From NCBI RefSeq assembly GCF_030405905.1, contig NZ_JASATW010000021.1, positions 40,030-104,029 of the forward strand: a stretch of 64,000 nt of DNA, in the 5' to 3' direction. The number at the start of each line of letters is the position of its first letter. The stretch's first letter is position 1. The notes below the pieces were generated by a model. The model saw nothing but the letters and a program-made list of their open reading frames with translations, was not told the origin of the DNA and ran no database searches. A program made the position numbers and the translations under genes. Below are positions 8,473 to 16,011 of the stretch, piece by piece. The stretch is from Sphaerothrix gracilis. GTDB lineage: Bacteria > Cyanobacteriota > Cyanobacteriia > Phormidesmidales > Phormidesmidaceae.

Positions 8473-9198
8473 CTAGAGAGCGCCGCCGCTGGGCATCAGC
8501 GTTAGCTTGTCAATCACAGCAGATTCGGGCAAGAGGGCCGTCTGTAAGATGGCGTCGGCAACGGTTTCAGGGGACAGCATGGCATCGCGATTAAAGTCAG
8601 CATTGACCGTTTCAGTGTCCCAAATCTCCGTATTAACCGCGCCGGGAGAAATAGTGGCAACCCGAATGCCGTGAGCCCGTTCTTCTACCGCTAGCACCTT
8701 AGACAAAGCGACAATGCCCGCTTTGCTGACGCTGTAGGCTCCCCAATCGGGAAAAGCCTGATCAGCCGCCACAGAGGCCACATTGATAATCAGTCCTCGC
8801 TGGCGATCGCGCATTCCTGGCAGCACTGCCTGAACGCACTGAAAAGCGCTGGTCAGATTTAGATCAATTACCTGCTGCCAGTCCGCCAGAGAAGTCTCAG
8901 CTAAAGACCGGGTATAACCCATGCCAGCGTTGTTGATTAAAACATCAACCGGGCCAAAATCAGCTAGCAGCGACTTTAACTGCGGCTTTACCTGATCGAT
9001 TTCAGCGAGATCCACCACATAGGGTCGGGCCTCTACCCCCTTAGCTTTAGCCTGCTCAGCTACCGCCGCCAGCTTTGACTGGGAGCGACTGACCAGCGCT
9101 AAATCAAAACCGTGGTTGGCAAACGCGATCGCTGTGGCTTTGCCAATACCGCTGCTGGCTCCTGTGATTAAGGCTCGACGCTTTTCTGAAAAATTCAT
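8473..9198 (-). CDS. Short-chain dehydrogenase/reductase of the alkane-cluster neighbourhood
   Basis: Protein of 241 residues from the ATG at 9198; a longer frame to 9285 exists, but its 29 extra residues precede the normal start of the Rossmann fold. Classical SDR signatures: TGASSGIG cofactor loop, LINNAGMG, and the Ser-Tyr-Lys triad in INVASVA and AYSVSKAG. An Arg after the second strand (LVSRSQ) suggests NADP(H) preference. The substrate is unknown. An SDR in this position between folE and accA also occurs beside ado/aar in Synechococcus elongatus. It is not demonstrably part of alkane synthesis. Confidence 0.85.
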   Translation of the reverse strand: MNFSEKRRALITGASSGIGKATAIAFANHGFDLALVSRSQSKLAAVAEQAKAKGVEARPYVVDLAEIDQVKPQLKSLLADFGPVDVLINNAGMGYTRSLAETSLADWQQVIDLNLTSAFQCVQAVLPGMRDRQRGLIINVASVAADQAFPDWGAYSVSKAGIVALSKVLAVEERAHGIRVATISPGAVNTEIWDTETVNADFNRDAMLSPETVADAILQTALLPESAVIDKLTLMPSGGAL

Positions 9199-9524
9199 TG
9201 CTTGCTCCAGCGAATAGCCTGTCTGATGACAAGCTTCATACAGATCAGCCCTACCCGAATTTGATGATTGGTAAAGCTGACTCAACCTGCCGAGTTTTGA
9301 CCTTAGGACATAGCGCTTTCAACTGCCGCTGCAACTTGCTGACATGCTTTGCCAGCGTGCAGCCTGCTCTCATCTTAGGGGGTACGGCGCGTAGGCTGAA
9401 ACCGCAAAAAAGCGCTATCCCGGAATTAGGCCCTTTGTATGTTAACAAACGTTAAGAGAAAAACCGCAAATTCTCATATTTTTCTAGGTACGGATATTGT
9501 CACTTCCCAGCGGCGGTGGGGGCG
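9199..9524. other. Non-coding gap between accA and the SDR gene
   Basis: This 326-base gap contains no convincing ORF once the SDR start is placed at 9198. Frames on both strands here give unconserved-looking peptides. It should hold the SDR promoter and the accA 3' region. A short AT-rich stretch GTTAACAAACGTTAAG at 9440-9455 is locally symmetric and could be an operator. No clear hairpin terminator is seen. Confidence 0.4.
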
Positions 9525-10526
9525 CTATTCGCTGGTGGTACCTGCGTAGTCTTCTTCGGAAAACAGGCCAATTTGACGAAACTTTTGATAGCGCAGGTCG
9601 CGCCGTTCTTGGGGTGTCAGCACCAATAGATGACCTAAATTTCTCAGCAGCGCTTTCTTTAGATTCTCAGCTGCTTCTAGGGGAGAGGCATGGGCACCGC
9701 CGATAGGCTCCGGCAGCAGCTCGTCTAAAATACCCAGGTTCTTCAAGTCAACGGCTGTGATTTTGAGGGCTTCTGCTGCCTGAGCCGAGCGACCGGCATC
9801 TTTCCAGAGAATAGCGGCGCAGGCTTCCGGACTGGCAACGGTGTAAACGGAATGCTCAAACATCAGCAGGCGATCGCCCACGCCAATGCCCAAAGCACCG
9901 CCAGAGCCGCCTTCCCCAATCACAGTGCAAATAATCGGTACGTTGAGCCGGAACATTTCTCGCAGGTTATAGGCGATCGCTTCCCCCTGTCCCATCTCTT
10001 CCGCTTCGTAGCCCGGATAGGCACCCGGCGTATCGATGAAGCAGAAAATGGGCATACCAAAGCGATCGGCATGTTCCATCATCCGCAGGGCCTTGCGATA
10101 GCCGCCGGGCGAGGCCATGCCAAAATTACGGGTGACGTTATCTTTGGTGTCGCGCCCTTTCTGGTGGCCAAGCATCACCACCGGACGCCCCTGAAACCGA
10201 GCAATCCCCGTCACCAAGGCCGGATCATCTTTGCCAGAGCGGCGATCGCCGTGTAGCTCAACCCACTCATCGCTGATGGCCTGAATGTAGTCCAGCGTGC
10301 TGGGCCGTCGCGGATGCCGCGCTACCTGCAGCCGCTGGGCCGGAGAGAGACTGGTAAAAATTTCCTGACGCAGCTGATCAGCCCGCGATTCAAGCTGGTG
10401 AATTTGAGCTGAGACATCGACATCATTATCTTCTGCAAGCTGGCGAATCTGCTCAATGCGAGCCTCCAGCTCTACTAGAGGCTTCTCAAAATCCAATAAA
10501 ATTGGCCTGCGTTCAGTAGTCGGCAT
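9525..10526 (-). CDS. accA: Acetyl-CoA carboxylase carboxyltransferase subunit alpha
   Basis: Protein of 333 residues, typical for cyanobacterial AccA. With AccD it transfers the carboxyl group from biotinyl-AccB to acetyl-CoA, making malonyl-CoA for fatty acid synthesis. Seen: N-terminal FEKPLVELEARI helix, HPRRPSTLDYI, FGMASPGGYRKALR, FIDTPGAYPG and the oxyanion-hole region GEGGSGGALGIGVGD, with SPEACAAILWKD downstream. It lies on the same strand as ado and aar and supplies the acyl-ACP pool on which those enzymes draw; the accA-aar-ado order is conserved in several cyanobacteria. Confidence 0.97.
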   Translation of the reverse strand: MPTTERRPILLDFEKPLVELEARIEQIRQLAEDNDVDVSAQIHQLESRADQLRQEIFTSLSPAQRLQVARHPRRPSTLDYIQAISDEWVELHGDRRSGKDDPALVTGIARFQGRPVVMLGHQKGRDTKDNVTRNFGMASPGGYRKALRMMEHADRFGMPIFCFIDTPGAYPGYEAEEMGQGEAIAYNLREMFRLNVPIICTVIGEGGSGGALGIGVGDRLLMFEHSVYTVASPEACAAILWKDAGRSAQAAEALKITAVDLKNLGILDELLPEPIGGAHASPLEAAENLKKALLRNLGHLLVLTPQERRDLRYQKFRQIGLFSEEDYAGTTSE

Positions 10527-10651
10527 AACTTGGCAATCAGGGACAACGCAAATAACCCGCTCGAAAAGCGGTGAAAATTTCCCAAATCAAGTCTGCCAGC
10601 GCGGCTGGCGGTATCTATAGTCGTTGCTTCTGGCAGAAATGGACTGGGTAT

Positions 10652-11677
10652 CTAACCAAAAGTTAACAAAGGTCTAAACCCATGCTTGACTGAAGACTGA
10701 CCGATTTGATCCATCTTTTCTAGCGTAATCTGATTCCGCCCCCAAGAGAAGTTGGTGTACCACTTCTCAAATTCCAGCAGCATTGATTCAGCAAAGCAGG
10801 CAAATAGCTGACGGGCAGGAACGTCCATATTGACGATGTTCATAATCCGCCAGTCGATATCTAAGGAATGTTCCACAATACCGCCCTTGAGGACATGAAT
10901 ACCCGGATGATTAAAGCGCGTGCCTAAGTTTTTAGGATATCCTCCGTCCACCATTAGACAGGGCTGCTTCAGGGTAGTGGGATCTACCTCAACTCCTTTA
11001 GGCATACTGGCCACCCAAACCACAATGTCAGCTTGGGGCAGCGCTTCCTCTAAAGTCATTGCCTTGCCGCGACCTAAACGATCTTGAAGCTGTTGCAGCC
11101 TTTCGTGGTTGCGGGCAATCAGCAGCAAGTCGCGGACGTCTGTGCGCCCGTTGAGCCACTGACAGACGGCGCTGCCAATATCTCCAGTCGCACCACAAAC
11201 GGCCACGGTTGCCTGAGACAGATCGATGCCTAGCTTTTTAGAAGCCTGCTCGACTTGGCGGCAGATGATGTAGGCCGTGTGGGTATTGCCTGTAGTGAAG
11301 CGATGAAAATCTAGCTTGATATTGCGAACCTGCTGAATTTGATTCAGATTAAAGTTTTCAAAAATAATTGAGGAAAACCCGCCCAAGGCCGTAATATCAA
11401 CTCCATGCTTCTGGGCATGGGCCATAGCATTAATAATTTTGCGAGTTGCGGCTTTGATGCGTCGGGCCGCCAGCATTTCAGGTAAAAAGCAGGACTCTAC
11501 GTAGCGCCCTTCGATGATTTGCCCCGTGGCGCTTTTGACTTTAATCGTGTCAACGATTTGGGGGGGCGCACTGCACCAAAAATCAAGTCCCTGATCAGCA
11601 TATTCTGGATAGCCCAAGTCTCTAGCAACGGACTGGGCGTGTTCTAAACTCGTAAGATGACCAATTAAACCGAACAT
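10652..11677 (-). CDS. aar: Long-chain acyl-ACP reductase (alkane pathway)
   Basis: Reduces acyl-ACP to fatty aldehyde with NADPH through a thioester on an active-site Cys. The ORF can be extended to 11725, but starting at MFGLIGHLTSLEH (11677) gives 341 residues and places the Cys of LFACFAE at residue 294, the number of the catalytic Cys in the characterised Synechococcus enzyme; I therefore use that start. The Rossmann signature VAVCGATGDIGSAV lies at about 158-171. The gene sits between accA and ado on the same strand, with a 204-base gap to ado that leaves room for its own promoter. Confidence 0.97.
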   Translation of the reverse strand: MFGLIGHLTSLEHAQSVARDLGYPEYADQGLDFWCSAPPQIVDTIKVKSATGQIIEGRYVESCFLPEMLAARRIKAATRKIINAMAHAQKHGVDITALGGFSSIIFENFNLNQIQQVRNIKLDFHRFTTGNTHTAYIICRQVEQASKKLGIDLSQATVAVCGATGDIGSAVCQWLNGRTDVRDLLLIARNHERLQQLQDRLGRGKAMTLEEALPQADIVVWVASMPKGVEVDPTTLKQPCLMVDGGYPKNLGTRFNHPGIHVLKGGIVEHSLDIDWRIMNIVNMDVPARQLFACFAESMLLEFEKWYTNFSWGRNQITLEKMDQIGQSSVKHGFRPLLTFG

Positions 11678-11881
11678 TCTAGATTGGCTACTACAGACCT
11701 GTTTACCAGGCTTATAAAAGGACAAAACTCAGATTGACTGAGAAAAAATGGCTTCTAGCCCTGTAACCTTGAAAAGCGCGAAGCTATCTCTGTGTCGGCA
11801 GCAAATATGACTTTGACAGTCAAGGCTAAAAACAGGGTGTAGAAGCCAGTTAACAATGAAGCACAGCCAGTTGCACCAGAG

Positions 11882-12577
11882 CTAGACAACCGCTAGTCCC
11901 TGGGCTGAAAGCCGCATTACCTCGCGGTTGTTGAAGCCAATATTAGCTAAGGCTTCGCCGTAGGTAATCATGAAGTCTTCGACCAGCGCATCTTTTTCCA
12001 TGCCTAGGACGGCGGCATCTTTAGCGACCTGATTGAGCATTTTCCAGACGAGAGGCAGGTTTTCCCGATTAGCGACTTCTAGCTCTGCTTTAGCGGATGC
12101 AAAATTGGCCTTGAGCCATTCTTCGCCAAAGTTAAGATGCTGGTATTCGTCTTTGACAACGCCTTCCGTAATTTTGCGCGCGAACTCGTCAGCAACCGGA
12201 ATGTAGATGTTGTAAGCCGCGATCGCAAAAGTTTCGATAATTAGAGATTGAATCAGCAGGCAGGTGACGATGCGGCCCTCTTGCCAAGCCTGTTGAAAAT
12301 TGGCGTGCAGGCTAGAGAAAAACTCGCGGGCAAAGTCCATGTCGGGTGAGACTTCTAGGTTTTTCCCACAGGCTTGGAAACCCTTCATGTGGCGAAGTTC
12401 CATCTTTGCCAACTTGGTCAGTTCGGCCTGGTTTTCAGGCAGGCTTTCAGCTAGCTGTTTGTAGTTGCTATTGGCTTCTAATTCGCCTTCAATCACGATG
12501 GCGTTAATTCGGCTATAGGCATCTTTATAAGCTTCACTATGAAAATCAATTCTGGGGCTGGCTTCAAGCTGCGGCAT
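11882..12577 (-). CDS. ado: Aldehyde-deformylating oxygenase
   Basis: Protein of 231 residues, the standard length. A ferritin-like di-iron enzyme that converts the fatty aldehyde from Aar to an alkane one carbon shorter plus formate, using O2 and reduced ferredoxin. All six expected iron ligands are present at the canonical numbers: Glu32, Glu60, His63, Glu115, Glu144 and His147 (segments VIEGELEAN, MELRHMKG, LIIETFAIAAYN, KDEYQHLNFGEEW). It is first in the ado-aar-accA direction, with a 268-base divergent region upstream that must contain its promoter. Confidence 0.97.
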   Translation of the reverse strand: MPQLEASPRIDFHSEAYKDAYSRINAIVIEGELEANSNYKQLAESLPENQAELTKLAKMELRHMKGFQACGKNLEVSPDMDFAREFFSSLHANFQQAWQEGRIVTCLLIQSLIIETFAIAAYNIYIPVADEFARKITEGVVKDEYQHLNFGEEWLKANFASAKAELEVANRENLPLVWKMLNQVAKDAAVLGMEKDALVEDFMITYGEALANIGFNNREVMRLSAQGLAVV

Positions 12578-12845
12578 ATCCTTAACTATTCCTGCGTTAC
12601 AAAATAAAATTGATCTGTGTTAAGTACAAGAAATTGGAGATCTTGTCTATAAGGATCCAGGGTTTCTTACACCTAAATTCACACTTTACACCCTATAGCG
12701 CTCAGCGTGTGATATCAACCAGCTAACGGTAGATTCATCATAGCTACAAAATTCGGACGGGAGGCTAACGGCGGGCGATCGCTTAAAATGCTGATTATCA
12801 GCAGCTTTGAACGGCTGCCTGCCAAATACCTGCTGGGCTACAATC

Positions 12846-13682
12846 ATGTTCTCAACGGCTGTGAATTCTCAAGCTACACTCTGGCGCTGGCTAAATTTAG
12901 TTTTGTTACTAAGCGGGGCTGGCTTAGTGCTGTGGCCGCTGGGCGTGGTGCTGCTGGCTTCTTTATCTGACCCTAACAGCTTAGCTAATGGTCTGCCTGC
13001 CACCGCAGCCTGGTCTTTAGCCAGCTACCGGACAGCCTGGCAGCAGGGACAATTTTTGCTGGCTTACTTCAACTCAACCCTGGTAGCTCTGAGCGTCACA
13101 GCCCTCCAAATTTTCACCTCAGCGCTGGCAGGTTACGCGCTGGCGCGGCTGCGTTTTCGCGGTCGTCAGGCCGTTTTGCTGATTGTTTTGGCGACGTTAG
13201 TTATTCCCTTCCAGCTTTTAGTCATCCCTATTTTTTTAGTTTTAAAGTGGGGTCACCTGATCAATACTTACGGCGCTTTGATTCTGCCGACAGCCGCCAA
13301 CGGCTTTGGGATTTTTCTGCTGCGCCAGTACTTTCAAACCATCCCCGTAGCGCTGGAGGAAGCCGCTGCCTTAGATGGCGCCAGTCGCTGGCAAATTCTC
13401 TGGCAGGTTTTAATCCCGCTGGCCCGTCCGGCTTTAGTTACCCTATTTTTGTTTACCTTTATTGGTGAATGGAACGACTTGTTTAAGCCTTTGGTGTTTA
13501 CTACGCGGCCAGAACTGCAGACGGTGCAGCTAGCCTTAGCCGCCTTTCAAGAGCAGTTTACGAATAACTGGCCGTTGCTGATGGCAGCGGTCGTCATTGC
13601 CACGTTGCCCGTCGTTTTGCTGTTTTTAATGGGTCAGCGGCAGTTTATTCGTGGCATTGCGGCAACGGGGGTCAAGAACTAG
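12846..13682 (+). CDS. ABC sugar transporter inner-membrane permease (MalG type), no partner genes nearby
   Basis: Protein of 278 residues from the ATG at 12846; a TTG at 12807 would add 13 unconserved residues. Six membrane helices are predicted. The binding-protein-dependent permease EAA loop is present: EEAAALDGASRWQILWQVLIPLARP (about 187-211), which contacts the ATPase. Its closest relatives carry oligosaccharides or osmolytes such as glucosylglycerol. No substrate-binding protein, second permease or ATPase gene is adjacent, so the partners must be encoded elsewhere. The next gene follows after 9 bases. Confidence 0.85.
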   Translation: MFSTAVNSQATLWRWLNLVLLLSGAGLVLWPLGVVLLASLSDPNSLANGLPATAAWSLASYRTAWQQGQFLLAYFNSTLVALSVTALQIFTSALAGYALARLRFRGRQAVLLIVLATLVIPFQLLVIPIFLVLKWGHLINTYGALILPTAANGFGIFLLRQYFQTIPVALEEAAALDGASRWQILWQVLIPLARPALVTLFLFTFIGEWNDLFKPLVFTTRPELQTVQLALAAFQEQFTNNWPLLMAAVVIATLPVVLLFLMGQRQFIRGIAATGVKN

Positions 13683-13691
13683 GAGACTGTT

Positions 13692-14408
13692 ATGTTCGAT
13701 CGCTGGCAAACGAGCCTAGCTGAATCTTGGCAGCACCTTAATCAGTCGGTAACGACGCTTAAGTCGTCCGCCGCTGAAACAGCCGAACGGGCAACTGATG
13801 CTGTCAGCAACTTTTCTAACCAGGCAGGCGAAGTTGTAGAAACCGTCACCGATCAGGCTGCCGCGGCGGTCAATGAGGCGGCTAGCGCTGCCGGTGAGGG
13901 TTGGGGAGAGGCAACTCGTTCTCTTACGGCCACGGCGGAGCAGACCAAAACTTCTCTGCAGGAAATGACTCAGGCGGATCCCATAGGCGGTTTCACGGGC
14001 GGATTTCAAGGGGCGATCGCGGCTTCTACGCAAACCTGGCTGAGCCAGCATCCCGTCATTGCCTGGATGGTGACCCATCCGCTGCTGGCCCTAGGGCTAG
14101 CCGTTGTAGTCTTGCTATCGCTTTGGGGCTTTTTAGGGGCGATCGCGCAGTTTGTGCGCCAAGTTTGGGTCGGCATTTTGAGCTTGCCGCTGCGGCTGAT
14201 GCAGTGGCTACTATTAGGCGTTTTTCGGCTATTTAGGCGGGCAGACGCGCTGCAGCGCTTGAAAAAAGGCCAGCCGCCGGAGTTGCAGCCCCGTTTACTA
14301 GAAATTCTCAGTCGCTTAGAGAGTCTGCAGCAGGAGCAAGCAGCATTGATGCGGGAGATGCAGGCAATTTTGGCGGCGAAGGGCATAGAGTCGGCCAAAA
14401 CTCACTAA
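13692..14408 (+). CDS. Membrane protein with amphipathic N-terminal helix region, unknown function
   Basis: Protein of 238 residues. Residues 1-115 are Ala/Thr/Glu/Gln-rich with a heptad-like pattern (AAETAERATDAVSNF), like an amphipathic or apolipoprotein-type helix. A strong membrane helix spans about 132-158 (LLALGLAVVVLLSLWGF), a second hydrophobic stretch about 160-183. The C-terminus (205-232) is a predicted coiled coil (LEILSRLESLQQEQAALMR). AGGAG sits just before the ATG and overlaps the permease stop codon, so it is probably in the same operon, but a transport role is not shown. Confidence 0.7.
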   Translation: MFDRWQTSLAESWQHLNQSVTTLKSSAAETAERATDAVSNFSNQAGEVVETVTDQAAAAVNEAASAAGEGWGEATRSLTATAEQTKTSLQEMTQADPIGGFTGGFQGAIAASTQTWLSQHPVIAWMVTHPLLALGLAVVVLLSLWGFLGAIAQFVRQVWVGILSLPLRLMQWLLLGVFRLFRRADALQRLKKGQPPELQPRLLEILSRLESLQQEQAALMREMQAILAAKGIESAKTH

Positions 14409-14436
14409 AACTTAAGAGCAGCGCGGCCCTAGCCGC

Positions 14437-15723
14437 TTAGAGAGAGGGTAAAGACTTGACCCGGTGGCCGATGTCGCGGCGGTAATAGCTCTGGGCAAAC
14501 TCAATGCAGTCTACGGCTTGATAGGCATTGGCGATCGCCTGCTCAAATGTCTCCCCCAGGGCCGTCACGCCCAGTACGCGCCCGCCATTGGCCCGTACCT
14601 GCTGCTGCTTTAACCGGGTACCCGCGTGAAAAACCAGGGCGCCTGTTTCAGCCGCCGCCTCTAGACCGCCAATAGCCATACCCTTGGGATAGGTGTCAGG
14701 ATATCCGGCAGCCGCCATGATCACGCAGGCGGCTGCCGCTGGTTTCCACTCAAAGGGAGGCAGATCCGCTAGGCGCTGCTCGATGCAGGCTAAGATGATT
14801 TCTTCTAGAGGCGTCTCCAACAGGGGTAAGACAACCTGAGTTTCCGGATCGCCAAAGCGACAGTTGAACTCAATCACCTGCGGCGCTCCGGCGGGGGTAA
14901 TCATAAGACCGGCATAGAGGACCCCACAATAGTTGATGTTTTGCTGCTGGAGGGCTTTGAGGGTCGGCTGCAAAATTTCGGCTTCAATGCGTTCCAAAAG
15001 CGCTGCTTTGACTACCGGAGTGGGCGCGTAGGCCCCCATGCCGCCAGTATTCGCGCCGGTATCGCCTTCGCCGATTGTTTTATGATCCTGCGCGGGCATT
15101 AAGGGCCGAATAGTCTGCCCATCCGTAACCGCTAACACTGAAACTTCCTGACCCGTAAGATAAGCTTCAACTATGACGCGCTCCCCCGCTAGGCCGAAGC
15201 GGCCAGACAGAGACTCCTCGATCGCCCCCTTAGCAGCCTCTACCGTTTGAGCAACGGTTACGCCTTTGCCAGCGGCTAGGCCATCGGCTTTAACTACAAT
15301 GGGTGCTCCCTGCTGTTCTACATAAGCGATCGCTGCCGCTGCCTCAGTAAAAGACTGAGAGGCAGCGGTGGGGATGTGGGCGCTTTGCAAAAGGGCCTTA
15401 GCCCAAGACTTGCTAGACTCAATCCGCGCACCTGCCTGAGTCGGGCCAAACGTTTTGATGCCCTGGTTTTGCAAATAGTCGGTAATCCCCTCTGCCAAAG
15501 GTTGTTCTGGCCCAACGACGACAAAAGCCATGTTGTTCACCAGCGAAAAGCGAGCAATGCCCTCAAAATCGCTGATGCTCAGAGATAGATTGCGACAGCC
15601 TGCCAGGGTAGCCGTCCCCCCATTGCCAGGGATGCAAATCACCTCTGTTATCCGGGGAGACTGCAAAAGTTTCCAGGCTAGAGCGTGTTCGCGGCCACCG
15701 CTACCAATAATTAATGCTTTCAC
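14437..15723 (-). CDS. purD: Phosphoribosylamine-glycine ligase
   Basis: Protein of 428 residues starting at GTG (15723) with VKALIIGSGGREHALAWKL, the conserved N-terminus of PurD; an in-frame ATG at 15873 would add 50 residues unlike the family. It joins glycine to phosphoribosylamine with ATP, the second step of purine synthesis. ATP-grasp features: IVVKADGLAAGKGV near 140, the EGDTGANTGGMGAYAP loop, LYAGLMIT, and EFNCRFGDPETQ binding metal. It is monocistronic here, divergent from the cyclase gene and convergent with the membrane protein gene 28 bases away. Confidence 0.95.
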   Translation of the reverse strand: MKALIIGSGGREHALAWKLLQSPRITEVICIPGNGGTATLAGCRNLSLSISDFEGIARFSLVNNMAFVVVGPEQPLAEGITDYLQNQGIKTFGPTQAGARIESSKSWAKALLQSAHIPTAASQSFTEAAAAIAYVEQQGAPIVVKADGLAAGKGVTVAQTVEAAKGAIEESLSGRFGLAGERVIVEAYLTGQEVSVLAVTDGQTIRPLMPAQDHKTIGEGDTGANTGGMGAYAPTPVVKAALLERIEAEILQPTLKALQQQNINYCGVLYAGLMITPAGAPQVIEFNCRFGDPETQVVLPLLETPLEEIILACIEQRLADLPPFEWKPAAAACVIMAAAGYPDTYPKGMAIGGLEAAAETGALVFHAGTRLKQQQVRANGGRVLGVTALGETFEQAIANAYQAVDCIEFAQSYYRRDIGHRVKSLPSL

Positions 15724-16011
15724 TGCTGGTCTCAATCCCGATATGCGTGTCTCATTTTCCCATGCTAATGGCGGAGCCAAGGCAATACTCAAAACTTTTT
15801 TGAGTCTTTGTGAGACTAGAATTTGCGCATTTGAGAAAATTTGGCTGAAAAATGGCGAATAAGCCGCAGGCAAACGGATGACTAAGTCAGAAAAAAGGAA
15901 TACGGTAGGAACTGGCAGGGTGTGATGGATGTAATCAATAGTTGTGTTTTCAATTAGGCCAAGTACAGCTCACGTTACAGCGAAGCCGCCTCTTAGCTAG
16001 GCGCAGATGTT

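Noticed and set aside
11678..11725. Longer N-terminus of Aar
   Set aside because: Starting at 11677 reproduces the known residue number of the catalytic Cys (294).
12807..12845. TTG start for the ABC permease
   Set aside because: The extra 13 residues have unusual composition and no RBS; the ATG at 12846 fits the family better.
15724..15873. ATG start giving PurD 50 extra residues
   Set aside because: The GTG at 15723 begins exactly at the conserved PurD N-terminus.
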